Positions 10,626-21,837 of a DNA stretch of 64,000 nt are shown in pieces (position 1 is the stretch's first letter; each line of letters starts with the position of its first letter). Under the pieces are notes generated by a model that saw only the letters and a program-made list of their open reading frames with translations, was not told the origin of the DNA and ran no database searches. Source of the stretch: Rapana venosa (lineage: Eukaryota > Mollusca > Gastropoda > Neogastropoda > Muricidae); NCBI GenBank assembly GCA_028751875.1, contig CM054165.1:24949304-25013303 (forward strand). The letters are read 5' to 3'. The position numbers and the translations under genes were made by a program.

Positions 10626-12415
10626 CCAGTCTCAGGCAGATGGCTACAGCTCCTATTTATTTATCACCAGTGTCAAGGAGATGGCTACAGCTCCTATTTA
10701 TTTATCACCAGTGTCAAGGAGATGGCTACAGCTCCTATTTATTTATCACCAGTGTCAAGGAGATGGCTACAGCTCCTCTCTATTTATCACCAGTGTCAAG
10801 GAGATGGCTACAGCTCCTCTCTATTTATCACCAGTGTCAAGGAGATGGCTACAGCTCCTCTCTATTTATCACCAGTGTCAAGGAGATGGCTACAGCTCCT
10901 ATTTATTGATCACCAGTGTCAAGGAGATGGTTACAGCTCCTATTTATTTATCACCAGTCTCAGGCAGATGGCTACAGCTCCTATTTATTCATCACAAGTG
11001 TCAGGCAGATGGTTACAGCTCCTATTTATTTATCACCAGTGTCAAGGAGATGGCTACAGCTCCTATTTATTTATCAGCAGTGTCAAGGAGATGGCTACAG
11101 CTCCTATTTATTGATCACCAGTGTCAAGGAGATGGCTACAGCTCCTATTTATTATCACCAGTGTCAAGGAGATGGCTACAGTCCTATTTATTTATCACCA
11201 GTGTCAAGGAGATGGCTACAGCTTCTATTTATTTATCACCAGTGTCAAGGAGATGGCTACAGCTCCTATTTGTTTATAACATTGTCAAGGAGATGGCTAC
11301 AGCTCCTATTTATTGATCACCAGTGTCAAGGAGATGGCTACAGCTCCTATTTATTCATCACCATTATCAAGGAGATGGCTACAGCTCCTATTTATTTATC
11401 ACCAGTGTCAAGGAGATGGCTACAGCTCCTATTTATTTATCACCAGTGTCAAGGAGATGGCTACAGCTCCTATTTATTTATCACCATTGTCAAGGAGATG
11501 GCTACAGCTCCTATTTATTTATCACCATTATCAAGGAGATGGCTACAGCTCCTATTTATTTATCACCAGTGTCAAGGAGATGGCTACAGCTCCTATTTAT
11601 TTATCACCAGTGTCAAGGAGATGGCTACAGCTCCTATTTATTTATCACCAGTGTCAAGGAGATGGCTACAGCTCCTATTTATTTATCACAAGTGTCAGGT
11701 AGATGGCTACAGTCCTATTTATTTATCACCAGTGTCAAGGAGATGGTTACAGCTCCTATTTATTGATCACCAGTGTCAAGGAGATGGCTACAGCTCCTAT
11801 TTATTTATCACAAGTGTCAGGTAGATGGCTACAGTCCTATTTATTTATCACCAGTGTCAAGGAGATGGTTACAGCTCCTATTTATTTATCACCATTATCA
11901 AGGAGATGGCTACAGCTCCTATTTATTTATCACCAGTGTCAGGCAGATGGCTACAGCTCCTATTTATTTATCACCAGTGTCAAGGAGATGGCTACAGCTC
12001 CTATTTATTTATCACAAGTGTCAGGTAGATGGCTACAGCTCCTATTTATTTATCACCAGTGTCAAGGAGATGGTTACAGCTCCTATTTATTTATTACCAG
12101 TGTAAGGAGATGGCTACAGCTCCTATTTATTTATCACCAGTGTAAGGAGATGGCTACAGCTCCTCTCTATTTATCACCAGTGTCAAGGAGATGGCTACAG
12201 CTCCTATTTATTTATCACCAGTGTCAGGCAGATGGCTACAGCTCCTCTCTATTTATCACCAGTGTAAGGAGATGGCTACAGTCCTATTTATTTATCACCA
12301 GTGTCAAGGAGATGGCTACAGCTCCTATTTATTTATCACCAGTGTCAGGCAGATGGCTACAGCTCCTATTTATTTATCACCAGTGTCAAGGAGACGGTTA
12401 CAGCTCCTATGTATT
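10626..12415. repeat. 41-bp satellite array, about 43 copies (left)
   Basis: Units of 41 bp contain GGAGATGGCTACAGCTCCTA, then TTATTTATCACCAGTGTCAA. Copies differ by small substitutions, and a few lack one C, which shifts frame. Because 41 is not a multiple of three, all three frames are cycled and open frames up to 302 residues arise by chance of composition. The right-arm array has only about 18 copies (34390-35130). Confidence 0.96.
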
Positions 12416-12499
12416 ATGTCTTTGTTCATGGAGGATGTCCTTCCATAAGCTCCAGTTCTGTTTATATTTTTCCCCAGAGTCAGAGTGATGAGGGTTGTG

Positions 12500-12576
12500 T
12501 GTGGGTTTTTTCTCCTGGACAAGAGAAGAGAAATGACGGCAGAGTCTTTGCACAGGTCCCCCACAGCAGTCAACGT
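12500..12576 (-). other. Candidate upstream exon of the cysteine-rich peptide gene, left
   Basis: On the minus strand a possible acceptor (ATCTGTCTGTAG) precedes an open stretch with VDCCGGPVQRLCRHFSSLV. The same residues are encoded in the right arm at 34242-34312. Adjacent cysteines followed by L-x-C would suit the N-terminal half of a cysteine-knot-like peptide, and the position is upstream of the terminal exon on the same strand. There is no clear GT donor, and the whole 230-bp neighbourhood is about 98% identical between arms, so coding constraint cannot be separated from recent conversion. Confidence 0.2.
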
Positions 12577-12684
12577 CTACAGACAGATGTTGGGATCAGC
12601 CTGAGAGCTTGCAGAAGTCAGCAACAGACCGGCAATTGAGGATGGAACTTTTTTCATTCATTTATTTATTTGAAAATGTCAGTA

Positions 12685-12880
12685 TCAGGAAATGATCGAC
12701 TTCCACTTAGATCACGAGACATGACAGGCAAGACAAGGCAAAGCGAAACAAGGCGAGGCGAAGCAGGCAAGGCAAGGCAAAGAAAGGCAAGGCAAGGCAA
12801 AGAGAAGCAAGGCAAAGAGAGAACGCAAGGCAAGGTAAAACAAGACAAGACAAGGCAAGCAAGACAGACAATGACCACAT
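12685..12880. repeat. GGCAA-rich pentanucleotide tract (left)
   Basis: Imperfect (GGCAA)n with AGACAAG and AAGCA variants. The right arm has TTGCC-rich sequence at 33880-34100. Frames through it are low complexity. Confidence 0.93.
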
Positions 12881-12889
12881 TTACAAACA

Positions 12890-13384
12890 CAGCTGCAGGC
12901 AAGACTACTCACTTGGTGAGTCTAAATGTGCACATAAACTTTCTTTGGCAGGAGTACGTGCGACACGCTGAATGTAGACTGCATATACGTTTTTGGCGTC
13001 TGTGGCGCCTGTGGCGCTCTTTCCCTCCTGCCTACAACGCCAGACAGAAACAAAGGGACTGGCTGTTGATGTCTTCCTGGACAAGGCAGGCTGGTGGCTG
13101 AAGATTTTGAAGGAAAGACCAAGGACACAGCTTATTTTTCTTTTCTTTTCTTTCTTTTGTGCTGTCTCATCTTCTGTTACTTTTCTGTCCTACTGATCCC
13201 ACACTGCTCATTTCAGATTCCTGAGTTACTGTCTGAGTGTTTTACGATGAAGAAGAATAATTTCTGATTACCTCCTCCCCCCCCCCCCCCTCCCCAGTTA
13301 TACCCAGGATTGACATGTAACATCTTCAGATCAGGGTCACAAGTCCAGTGAAGGGTTGGTGGCCCCACGGCAGCCTGACACCGT

Positions 13385-13390
<6 letters not shown>
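12890..13390. other. Normal-complexity arm segment with a dispersed repeat
   Basis: Shared with 33400-33850 at about 95-97% identity. The part 13155-13385 (CATCTTCTG, CTGTCCTACTGATCCCACAC, CCCAGTTATACCCAGG, GGCCCCACGGCAGCCTGAC) is also related to 28300-28445 in the spacer, so it belongs to a dispersed repeat family of about 250 bp that I cannot name. A poly-C run lies at 13277-13290. Confidence 0.6.
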
Positions 13391-13426
<36 letters not shown>

Positions 13427-13430
13427 AATC
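13386..13430. repeat. (TG)n microsatellite
   Basis: Long TG run between the dispersed repeat and SINE C fragments. The right arm has an expanded CA/CG version at 33250-33350. Confidence 0.95.
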
Positions 13431-13447
13431 GTGCGTGCGTTCGTGCG

Positions 13448-13734
13448 AGCGTGTTTATTCTTTTATTTCGAGGATAATGGAATAAGCATTCAAGTGCTTT
13501 TCTCCAACCAGTCTCCGTGTGTATGCAGTTTTGTAACGTTTGTCATCCGCTCCCAAAGATCTACTCTTTATTTTTAACATTAAAAAAAAAATTCTGTTAT
13601 ATCGAGGATAATGGAATAAGCACTCATGTGCTTTTTTACAGCCAGTCCCCGTGGGTATGCGGTTTTGTAAATTGTCATCTGTTCCCACCGGCACACAATG
13701 GCCTACTCTTCCGAAAAGCAGAATGGGTTTAATG

Positions 13735-13750
<16 letters not shown>
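13448..13750 (-). mobile_element. Two head-to-tail truncated SINE C copies
   Basis: Two partial copies lie on the minus strand, each beginning with the 3' end TATCGAGGATAATGGAATAA or its variant. The first (about 13455-13545) stops early. The second (about 13595-13750) reaches the core (GCACACAATGGCCTACTCTT, then TGTGCGCAAGAT). The right arm keeps only one copy (33105-33245). Confidence 0.8.
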
Positions 13751-14600
<850 letters not shown>

Positions 14601-14694
14601 CTTCAACACAAGTACTGCAGAGATGGAGGACACCAGGACAAGACTGAGGAAACAGCAGTTAATGGTCAACATCTTCATTTTCCGTCAGCTGGAT

Positions 14695-14870
14695 GTTGCC
14701 GATGCTGCTGCTGCTGCTGTTGTTGCTGCTGTTGCTGCTGCTGTTGCTGTTCCTTTTGCAGTTTCTGTTGTTGCTGCTTTTGCTGTTGCTGCTGTTGTTG
14801 TTGCTGTTACTGTTGTTGTTGTTGCTTTTGTTGTTGTCGTTGTTGATGTTGTTGTTGCTGCTGTTGCTGG
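14695..14870. repeat. GTT/GCT trinucleotide tract (left)
   Basis: Imperfect (GCTGTT)n and (GTTGTT)n. The right-arm counterpart (CAA/CAG, 32160-32700) is about three times longer. Frames through it encode poly-Leu, poly-Cys or poly-Asn/Ser runs and are not genes. Confidence 0.95.
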
Positions 14871-15052
14871 TTGTCACGCCTTTACGTTGCTGATACCCAA
14901 AGTGATGCCTGTGGTGACCTGGAACCAAGAGGAGGAGAGACTCTCTCTTTCTGGTATGGGCTTTTTTTCTTTTCCCTCACTGGAGCTGAAAGGGAAAGAG
15001 GTCTGTTTGTGTCTGACCTTGCCTTTCCTTTTTTTCATACTGACGGAAAGGG
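14871..15052. other. Arm-conserved unassigned segment
   Basis: Normal-complexity DNA identical by eye to 31981-32162. A 98-residue frame (14874-15170 minus) is identical in both arms, but it runs into the SINE beside it, so the identity is a DNA-level effect and not evidence for a protein. Confidence 0.55.
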
Positions 15053-15430
15053 GATGGCGGAGCCTAGTGGTTAGAGTGTTGAGGAGCCCCTGATCTGAAT
15101 GCCGGGATTTGAGCCACCATGTCGCCATCCTTTTGAGGGGATGTTGCCGCGGAGTTAACATCAGTTCCACTCCACTCCCCCAAAAGTTCTTTGGGTGACA
15201 CTATATACCATTACCCCGTGTGAGCGAACGCACATCCTGCAAACATGTTTGAAATCATCGTACCTTTTAGAAGAGTAGGCCATAGCGTGCTGGTTTGGGT
15301 TTTTTATTTATTTTATTCTTTTATTTCTTTGATAATGGAATAAGTATTCATGTGTTTTTTTTTTAATCCAGTCCCCGTGTGTGTGCAGTTTTGTCAATCA
15401 TTTCATCTTTTCCCACCACTGGTTGGAAAT
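15053..15430 (+). mobile_element. SINE C whose 3' half is inverted (left)
   Basis: The tRNA-like head is on the plus strand (GCCTAGTGGTTAGAG as A box, GGGATTTGAGCC as B box). The body is forward through TAACATCAGT, GCGAACGCACATC and AGAGTAGGCCATAGCGTGCTGG (about 15292). From about 15310 to 15425 the remaining 3' part is present in reverse orientation, ending at TTTCCCACCACTGG, which is where the forward part broke. The right arm has the same arrangement (31590-31980), so it predates the duplication. Confidence 0.72.
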
Positions 15431-16180
15431 AGATGATAATTTTTAAACGCATGAACAATGACGTCATGTTTGGACATTATCTCTGAAATCGGAATGCCGC
15501 TACCTTAATGGCGGTCAAACAGATGGATATGGAAAAATCTGACATTGGGGAATCTAAGAGGTCTAGCTGAGGAACACACAAAACGAAAACACTAAAACAA
15601 GTCAAGCCATAACTCAAACCAGAATTTTCAAAAAAATCAGTCTTCTTTTTATTTTAAGCATGTTAAACACTAACTTTGGTCTGACTGTCAAATATTTTTG
15701 TTGTCAAGGTTACCAAACTCTTCAAAAGAAAAGCCTCATTTGCAGTAAACAGCATAGACCTCAAATACTTATAATTATCAATAATGATATTTTGTTTTTG
15801 CATTACAGTGTTACACAACGAGTGCTTGAAACAAAAGAGACAGACATTTTGTAATAGCAACGGAAAACAAAAGAAAACTACAGCTGAGTCCCTTGAAGGA
15901 AAGACACTGCTTGTTTAAACATGTTTGAATCGGAAATCAATATAACAAAATCATACAGCACGTCATCTTGATCAACAACAAGCTTACAGCTTAAACCATG
16001 TTCAATCTGATGGAGGTATTAATGTAACAAACTAATGCAATACAGGAGTTCATGGAAAATGTGACATTTTACAAACAGCAAATCCAAAAAGGATACTGAA
16101 ATATTATCAATTGTGGATAACATCATCACAGTCACAATGGCACATCCAAAAAGTAACCAAGCAAAGACAGAAACAAAAGA
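15431..16180. other. Unassigned low-repeat arm sequence
   Basis: Ordinary AT-rich DNA shared with 30870-31590. The part 15450-15640 is nearly identical to the right arm and the rest is about 90% identical. I see no gene in it. Confidence 0.6.
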
Positions 16181-16349
16181 GTAAAAAACCCAGGGCAACA
16201 AGAGAATTCTGTAGAAAAAAGTCACTCTGATAGGGAAACAAATACAGTTGCAGACAGGAAAAGAAAAAAAATGGGTGGCACTGGTCTTGTGGTGACGTGC
16301 TCTTCCTGGGGGACAGCAACCCGAATTTCACGCAGACTGCGTGACTTAA
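16180..16349 (+). mobile_element. SINE B, 5'-truncated, split by a piggyBac-like insertion
   Basis: Matches the 3' half of SINE B (GGCAACAAGAGAATTCT, AAGTCACTCTGATAGGGAAA, GCAACCCGAATTTCACGCAG, CGTGACTTAA). The remainder, AGTGGTATAAAATAAAATAC, appears after the insertion at 17709. The right arm holds a full-length SINE B at the same site (30515-30870, minus). Confidence 0.8.
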
Positions 16350-16353
16350 TTAA

Positions 16354-17704
16354 CCCTTTTGTCCCTGATCCGGCCGCAGCCGACAGTAATGGAGGCTGCC
16401 GCTAGATTCCAATACCACCACAGCCGACAGTTGGTGCTGCCACGTGGGCAGTATTTTTCCATCACACACAGGAAGAGGGAAGGAAGAAATATCAGCCAGC
16501 AACCGGAACGCTTTTCAATGGTGCAGCATGGCGAAAAAAAATGTAGCAGACGATTCATCTGATTAGCGAGATGATAAATTGAATGTTATTGTCTTGGAAG
16601 TAGAAACATTTGAATGAGAATTGTTAAGTGAGTCTGATATTAAAGGATTACGAGGAAGAGGAGGAAGGAAATGCTGCAGTTAGGGAGAAGAGTGAGCCTG
16701 AAAATAATGTGCTAAACGGCACATTCCTGACCTGTGCTACACACACTGACTGTGGATAAATTTGACCTCCTGGCCGGTCTGTGGGAGTAGACACCTGAAA
16801 ACGTGATGCCTTTTGACTGTTTTCTCATTGTTGCCACACTTTTGCTTTGAAACTGTAATGGCAGAAACGAACAGATATGCTGATAATGAAAATAGCAAAA
16901 AGGAAAATAAAATAGGTCTCCAGTCTGCCAAGGTTCGACAGGTGAGAGCAATGGGTACACCCCCCCCCCCCCCCCCCCCCACACACACATCCATAATTTG
17001 TGCTTTTTGTGATGTGATGTGACCCTGTGCCACTACTACGACTACTTTAGAGACTACCAACATTAAAATTTTGTAGGATTACAGAAGTTCTGTATTGTTT
17101 CGAATTTGTCACACCTGTGCTGTGGCACTGGTGACAGTGTGACAGTCATGTACAATAATGTGTACACTTAACAAACATGTGGTGGCACACGCAGATATGA
17201 ACTGCAGTATAAAGGTCACATGTTGATTGAATATGACTCGTTTTCAAAAGAAAAAATAGTTAAACAAAACTTCTGTCTCCTCGAGACATACCATAAAACA
17301 ACAGGTGCTATGGGGACATTGTGTGACACAACCTTGAAGTACTATTGTGCATAACTATTGGTAAACACATCAGCTGGGTATCACTTCCTTATTCGAAACT
17401 AACATGCTTGAACTTTTGTCAAATCCATGCAGGATTTGCTGTTTTATCACATATACCATATTTTTACCTGTGATTGGTGACAAATAAGTGACAATGACAA
17501 GACATCTGGTGACCAGACACATAAACTTGCGCCTAAATGCAAGTACAAAGACATAATAGCTTGTGACAAAATGTCAGCTTGATAACTTGTCATGCACACA
17601 CACAATTGTCTTAGGAGTAAAGTAAGTCAGATGGAGGTAGAAAACCTTCAAAGAATTCAAAATCTACAGGCAGTTTAGCTCTGTAGAATCCAACAACAAG
17701 AGGG
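16354..17704 (+). mobile_element. piggyBac-like DNA transposon remnant, left arm only
   Basis: The insertion sits exactly at a TTAA in SINE B (16346-16353, changed to ATAA on the other side at 17705-17708). The ends are CCCTTTTGT and ACAAGAGGG, an imperfect terminal inverted repeat starting CCC as in piggyBac. Inside, a plus-strand frame at 16813-16960 contains CFETVMAETNRYAD, resembling the N-terminal part of piggyBac transposases. Stops and missing sequence make it non-functional; a complete transposase would be several times longer. The right arm near 30512 is the empty site. Confidence 0.72.
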
Positions 17705-17985
17705 ATAAAGTGGTATAAAATAAAATACAAAAATCAAAATAATTAGCTCTAAGATACAACAGCAAAACTGTAAATAAATCAAATCTGGTCATATCAATTA
17801 CATGTCAAGTAATCGTTCCAAAATAATAATAATAATGATAATGAAAATAAAAGCGACATCAACATGAAAATACTACACATCATCAGAGACAATAACAACA
17901 AACATAAACATGGCCAGTGAGGACAAAGGATGAGGAGCAGAAAGGTGAGGGATAGAGATGAGGGGGGGGGGAGATGGAGAGAATC
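17705..17985. other. Arm sequence after the transposon
   Basis: Resumes homology with the right arm (30230-30510): AT-rich, with AATAATAATGATAATGAAAA and a poly-G run near 17960. No gene seen. Confidence 0.6.

Positions 17986-17987
<2 letters not shown>

Positions 17988-18067
<80 letters not shown>
17988..18067. repeat. (CA)n microsatellite
   Basis: Pure (CA)40 run. The right-arm counterpart is (TG)n at 30172-30218. Confidence 0.97.
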
Positions 18068-18069
<2 letters not shown>

Positions 18070-18204
18070 GAGAAAAACCTTCAAAACTTGAAAGAGAGAG
18101 ATTGAATTGATGAATTTTATTTAAAGAGGGGTATAGCATAAGCAAACATTCTTTTTTACAACCAGCCCTCTTGGCAAAGGAACAATAAACAACAACTAAA
18201 TTAC

Positions 18205-18221
18205 AGAGAGAGAGGAGAGAG

Positions 18222-18275
<54 letters not shown>

Positions 18276-18292
18276 AGGAGAGAGAGAGAGAG
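18205..18292. repeat. (AG)n microsatellite
   Basis: (AG)n with occasional AA interruptions. It starts the left-arm-specific expansion; the right arm has only a short TCTG run near 30000. Confidence 0.95.
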
Positions 18293-18299
18293 AATGACA

Positions 18300-18378
18300 A
18301 TGACAATGACAAATTCTTTTATTTCGAGGATAATGAATAAGCACACATGTGCTTTTTTACATCCAGTCCCCACCCGTT
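18300..18378 (-). mobile_element. SINE C 3' end fragment
   Basis: TATTTCGAGGATAATGAATA, then GTGCTTTTTTACATCCAGTC: the last 75 bp of SINE C on the minus strand. A second such fragment is at 19460-19520. Confidence 0.75.
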
Positions 18379-18464
18379 AGGGATACATCTTAATAATAAT
18401 AACCCAATACTTATACAGTCTCACAATAAAAACAAGGGGAAATAACCCTTTTCAAAACAGCTCC

Positions 18465-18720
18465 CCCCCAACAACCCTCCCCCCCCCCCCAACAACAACC
18501 CTCCCCCCCCCCCAAAGCAAGCAATTAAAAGAAAATCCTAAAAATACCCCACCCCTACCCCCACCCCCCAAAAAACCGTACCAAAACAAACAAACAAACA
18601 AAAGAGAAGAAAAAACCAAACCAACAAAAGATGATAAAAAAGAGAAAAACAGACAAACAACAACAAGAACAAGAACAACAACAAAGCCAAGAAAATAACA
18701 CAACCAAACTTAATAAGTCA
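18465..18720. repeat. C-rich and A-rich low-complexity tract
   Basis: Runs of C with AACAACAACC, then AACAAACAAACAAAC-type sequence. No coding signal. Confidence 0.85.
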
Positions 18721-19149
18721 TAAAGATAAACATCTACACATTGTCAAATGGTACACATGCTTGTTACACATAATTATAAGATATTGAAATAGGGCACTCA
18801 TTAAAACTTAAGTACAGAGGCAAGTCCAATAAAGTATTGAAAATATAAAAAATATGAATCCTTCATCAGGATATACTATGACTATAAGCAGGACGATAAA
18901 AGGAGAGAGAGACAGAGACAGAGAGTGTGTGTGTGTGTGTATTTCAGAGATAATATCCAATATATAAATCCCAAAACAGTATGCCATCCCATCAACACTC
19001 ATTTTAGATTATACTCGTTTCAAATTATATGTCATGATAAAAATAAATTTAATACCCATACATCCACACAATAAAAACAAGAAACAAACCAAGAAGAAAT
19101 TTAAAACTATACAGTCGTTGAGGGAGAATATGAGTGGGTGAGTGAGTGA

Positions 19150-19154
<5 letters not shown>

Positions 19155-19212
<58 letters not shown>

Positions 19213-19215
19213 TGT
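19155..19215. repeat. (TG)n microsatellite with GAGT prefix
   Basis: GAGTGAGTGAGTG followed by a TG run and G-rich GTGGGGGG sequence, within the modular repeat. Confidence 0.95.
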
Positions 19216-19910
19216 TTGTTTGAGCGTGTGTGTGGGGGGTGGGGGGTGGGGTGGGTGGGGGTGTTTCAGGGATAATACTAAATATGTAATACTCACATAG
19301 CACACGATCAACACTAACACTTTTAATTATGCTCCTGCAAATTGAATGTCATGGTAATAAAATAAGTGCAATACCCATACACTCACATAATAAAGAGGGG
19401 GAAAAAGCCAATAAAGTCATAAAAAGAACATCTACACATTGTAAGTAATAGAAACAAAATCTTTTTTTCCAGGATAATGAATAAGTATTCATGTGCTTTT
19501 TTACATCCAGTCCCCGCCCATGGGGTCACATTTAAAAATGCACTCAGTACTCATACTTTCAAGCAGAAGAAGCAAAGGAAAAAAACTTTTTTTAAAGAAA
19601 AAGAGAGAAGAAGAAAAAAAACAAACAAACATACAAACAAACAAACAACCCCAGACGAGCAAAAGACAAAAACATACCCCCAGAACCCCCCCCCCCCACC
19701 ACCACAAAAAAAAGACAACAACAACAACAACAAAAAAGCAGACAAAAACACCCTTCCAAATAAACAAACAAAAAACAAGAAAAAACAACAACGACAAACA
19801 AACAAATGAAAAAAAACCATAAGACCCCCAAAAAACAAACAAACAAACAAACAAACAAACAAACAAACAAAAACAATTAAAAAAAAAAATAGCACCTTCC
19901 CCCCTTCACA

Positions 19911-19914
<4 letters not shown>

Positions 19915-19966
<52 letters not shown>

Positions 19967-20076
19967 ACACACACCACATACATACACCAAAACAAAAAAC
20001 AAACAAGCGAAAAACCCAAACAAATTACCAACAAGAAGAAAGTAACAACCACAGCAATAACAACACACAGAGAGAG

Positions 20077-20150
<74 letters not shown>
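19915..20150. repeat. (CA)n then (AG)n microsatellites
   Basis: (CA)n at 19915-19965 and (AG)n at 20070-20148, separated by AC-rich sequence. Confidence 0.95.
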
Positions 20151-20343
20151 AGCCAAACTTATAGATCACAAAATTGAACACCTTCATATTGTAGAATAGT
20201 ACACATAGTTGTTACACGTGGTAATAAGATATTAAAATAGGAGATTCACTGGAGCTCAAGTACAGACAACAAGTCCAAAATAATATTGAAAATCGAAAGT
20301 ATGAATATGCCCTTTATTAGAATACACAATAACAATAGAAGGA

Positions 20344-20349
<6 letters not shown>

Positions 20350-20433
<84 letters not shown>

Positions 20434-20462
20434 TTAATTGCATATCGGTCTTAGGCCACAAT

Positions 20463-20524
<62 letters not shown>

Positions 20525-20540
20525 TGTGTGTGTGTGTGTG

Positions 20541-20580
<40 letters not shown>
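20350..20580. repeat. (AG)n, (AG)n and (TG)n microsatellites
   Basis: AG runs at 20352-20428 and 20471-20522 followed directly by TG runs to 20580, part of the modular repeat. Confidence 0.95.
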
Positions 20581-20581
<1 letters not shown>

Positions 20582-21089
20582 AGAGATGGTACTAAATATA
20601 TAATTCTCAAAACAGTACACGATCACCTTTGACACTTATTTTGATTACTTAGACAAAAAATATGTTATGATAAAAAATAATAATAATATAAAAAAATAAT
20701 AATAAAAATAATACTAATAATCAAATAAATAAATAAAAACCTCAATACCCATACTCTCACACAATAAAAACAAGGAAGAAAAGAAAGAAAGAAAAACAAA
20801 AACAAAACAACAACCAGCCAAATCTATAAGGTCATAGTGAGAGAGAGAGAGAGAGAGGGAGGGAGAGAGAGAGAGAGAGAGTGAGAGAGAGAGAGAGTGT
20901 GTTTCAGTGATAACTCTAAAATATATAATTCTCAAGACAGTGCACATCACTGTCAACACCAATTTTGATTATACTCATGCAGATTATATGTCAAGATAAT
21001 GAAATAAACTCAATACCCGTATACTCATACAATAAAAATAAGGAAGAGGAGAAAAGGGGGGGGGGGATAAAAGCCAATTATATAAGGTC

Positions 21090-21141
<52 letters not shown>

Positions 21142-21374
21142 TGTGTGTGTGTGTGTGTGCGTGTTTCAAGGATAATACTAAATATATAATTCTCGAGACA
21201 GCACAGGATCACCATCAATATTCTTTTCGAATATACTCGTACAAATTGAACGCCATGAAAAAGAAAAAGCCCAACGTCAATACACTCAAACAATAAGGAG
21301 AAAAAAATCGCTAAAGTCATAAAATGAACATCTATACATAGTAAGTAAGAGAGAGAGAGAGAGAGAGAGCACCA

Positions 21375-21590
21375 CACAGAAACTGCTACCAGATTTGAGG
21401 ACAAACAACAGAAGAGAATCAATCCTGCAGATAGATACCTGACTCACTTTCTGTGGTGGATGTGGCTGGACTACTCAGGCAGTCAGAGAAAGAATGGACA
21501 ATGTCACACTGCATGTGGATGCCTTGGTTGGGCTTTTATAAGAAAACAAATTGTAAACGTCACCTGAAAGGAAACAAATCCCATAACAAG
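21375..21590. other. Arm-conserved unassigned segment
   Basis: Matches 29830-29990 in reverse complement (CAGATTTGAGGACAAACAAC, then ATCCTGCAGATAGATACCTG). No gene detected. Confidence 0.55.
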
Positions 21591-21770
21591 CTGGAATAGA
21601 ACAGTTATGGTGATGATGCTATCACTAGAAAGGGGCGGGGCTTACACCTGGTGATTGACAACAGACAAAGACTTGGCCCCATTAACAAACTGCCAGCTGG
21701 AATACCACAGCTGAGGTGATGATGCTGTTAATGGAAAGGGGCGGGGCTTACACCTTGTGACTTGGCAAGA
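21590..21770. promoter_or_regulatory. Two tandem copies of a GC-box-containing element
   Basis: Two related units 106 bp apart each contain AAAGGGGCGGGGCTTACACC (core at 21631-21640 and 21737-21746) preceded by GGTGATGATGCT. Both are kept in the right arm (29630-29760). GGGGCGGGGC is a classic Sp1/KLF-type site. No transcript start is evident, so a regulatory role is only a possibility. Confidence 0.35.
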
Positions 21771-21837
21771 GAAAATAGGGAATAAAAAAGAATGTGTGTG
21801 TGAAATTGTGTATGGAAATTTTCTTCATTTTCATTTA

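Larger units (their letters stand above)
18880..21350. repeat. Modular tandem repeat: about 140-bp spacer alternating with AG/TG microsatellites
   Basis: Five copies of one spacer begin near 18943, 19264, 20580, 20902 and 21164. Shared words are TTTCAGRGATAATACTAAAT, ATAATTCTCAAAACAG and AATACCCATACACTCACA followed by CAATAAAAACAAG. They are separated by (AG)n, (TG)n, poly-A/AAAC tracts and SINE C fragments. A second shared piece (AAGTACAGAG...AAGTCCA) lies at 18815 and 20255. The right arm has none of this, so it is a left-arm expansion. Confidence 0.8.

Noticed and set aside
10615..12488. Several open frames of 100-302 codons
   Set aside because: Products of the 41-bp satellite, which cycles through all frames and lacks stops by composition.
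14874..15170. 98-codon frame identical in both arms (also 31862-32158)
   Set aside because: It runs through a SINE head into unassigned DNA. The DNA is identical over the whole segment, so the conservation is not specific to coding.
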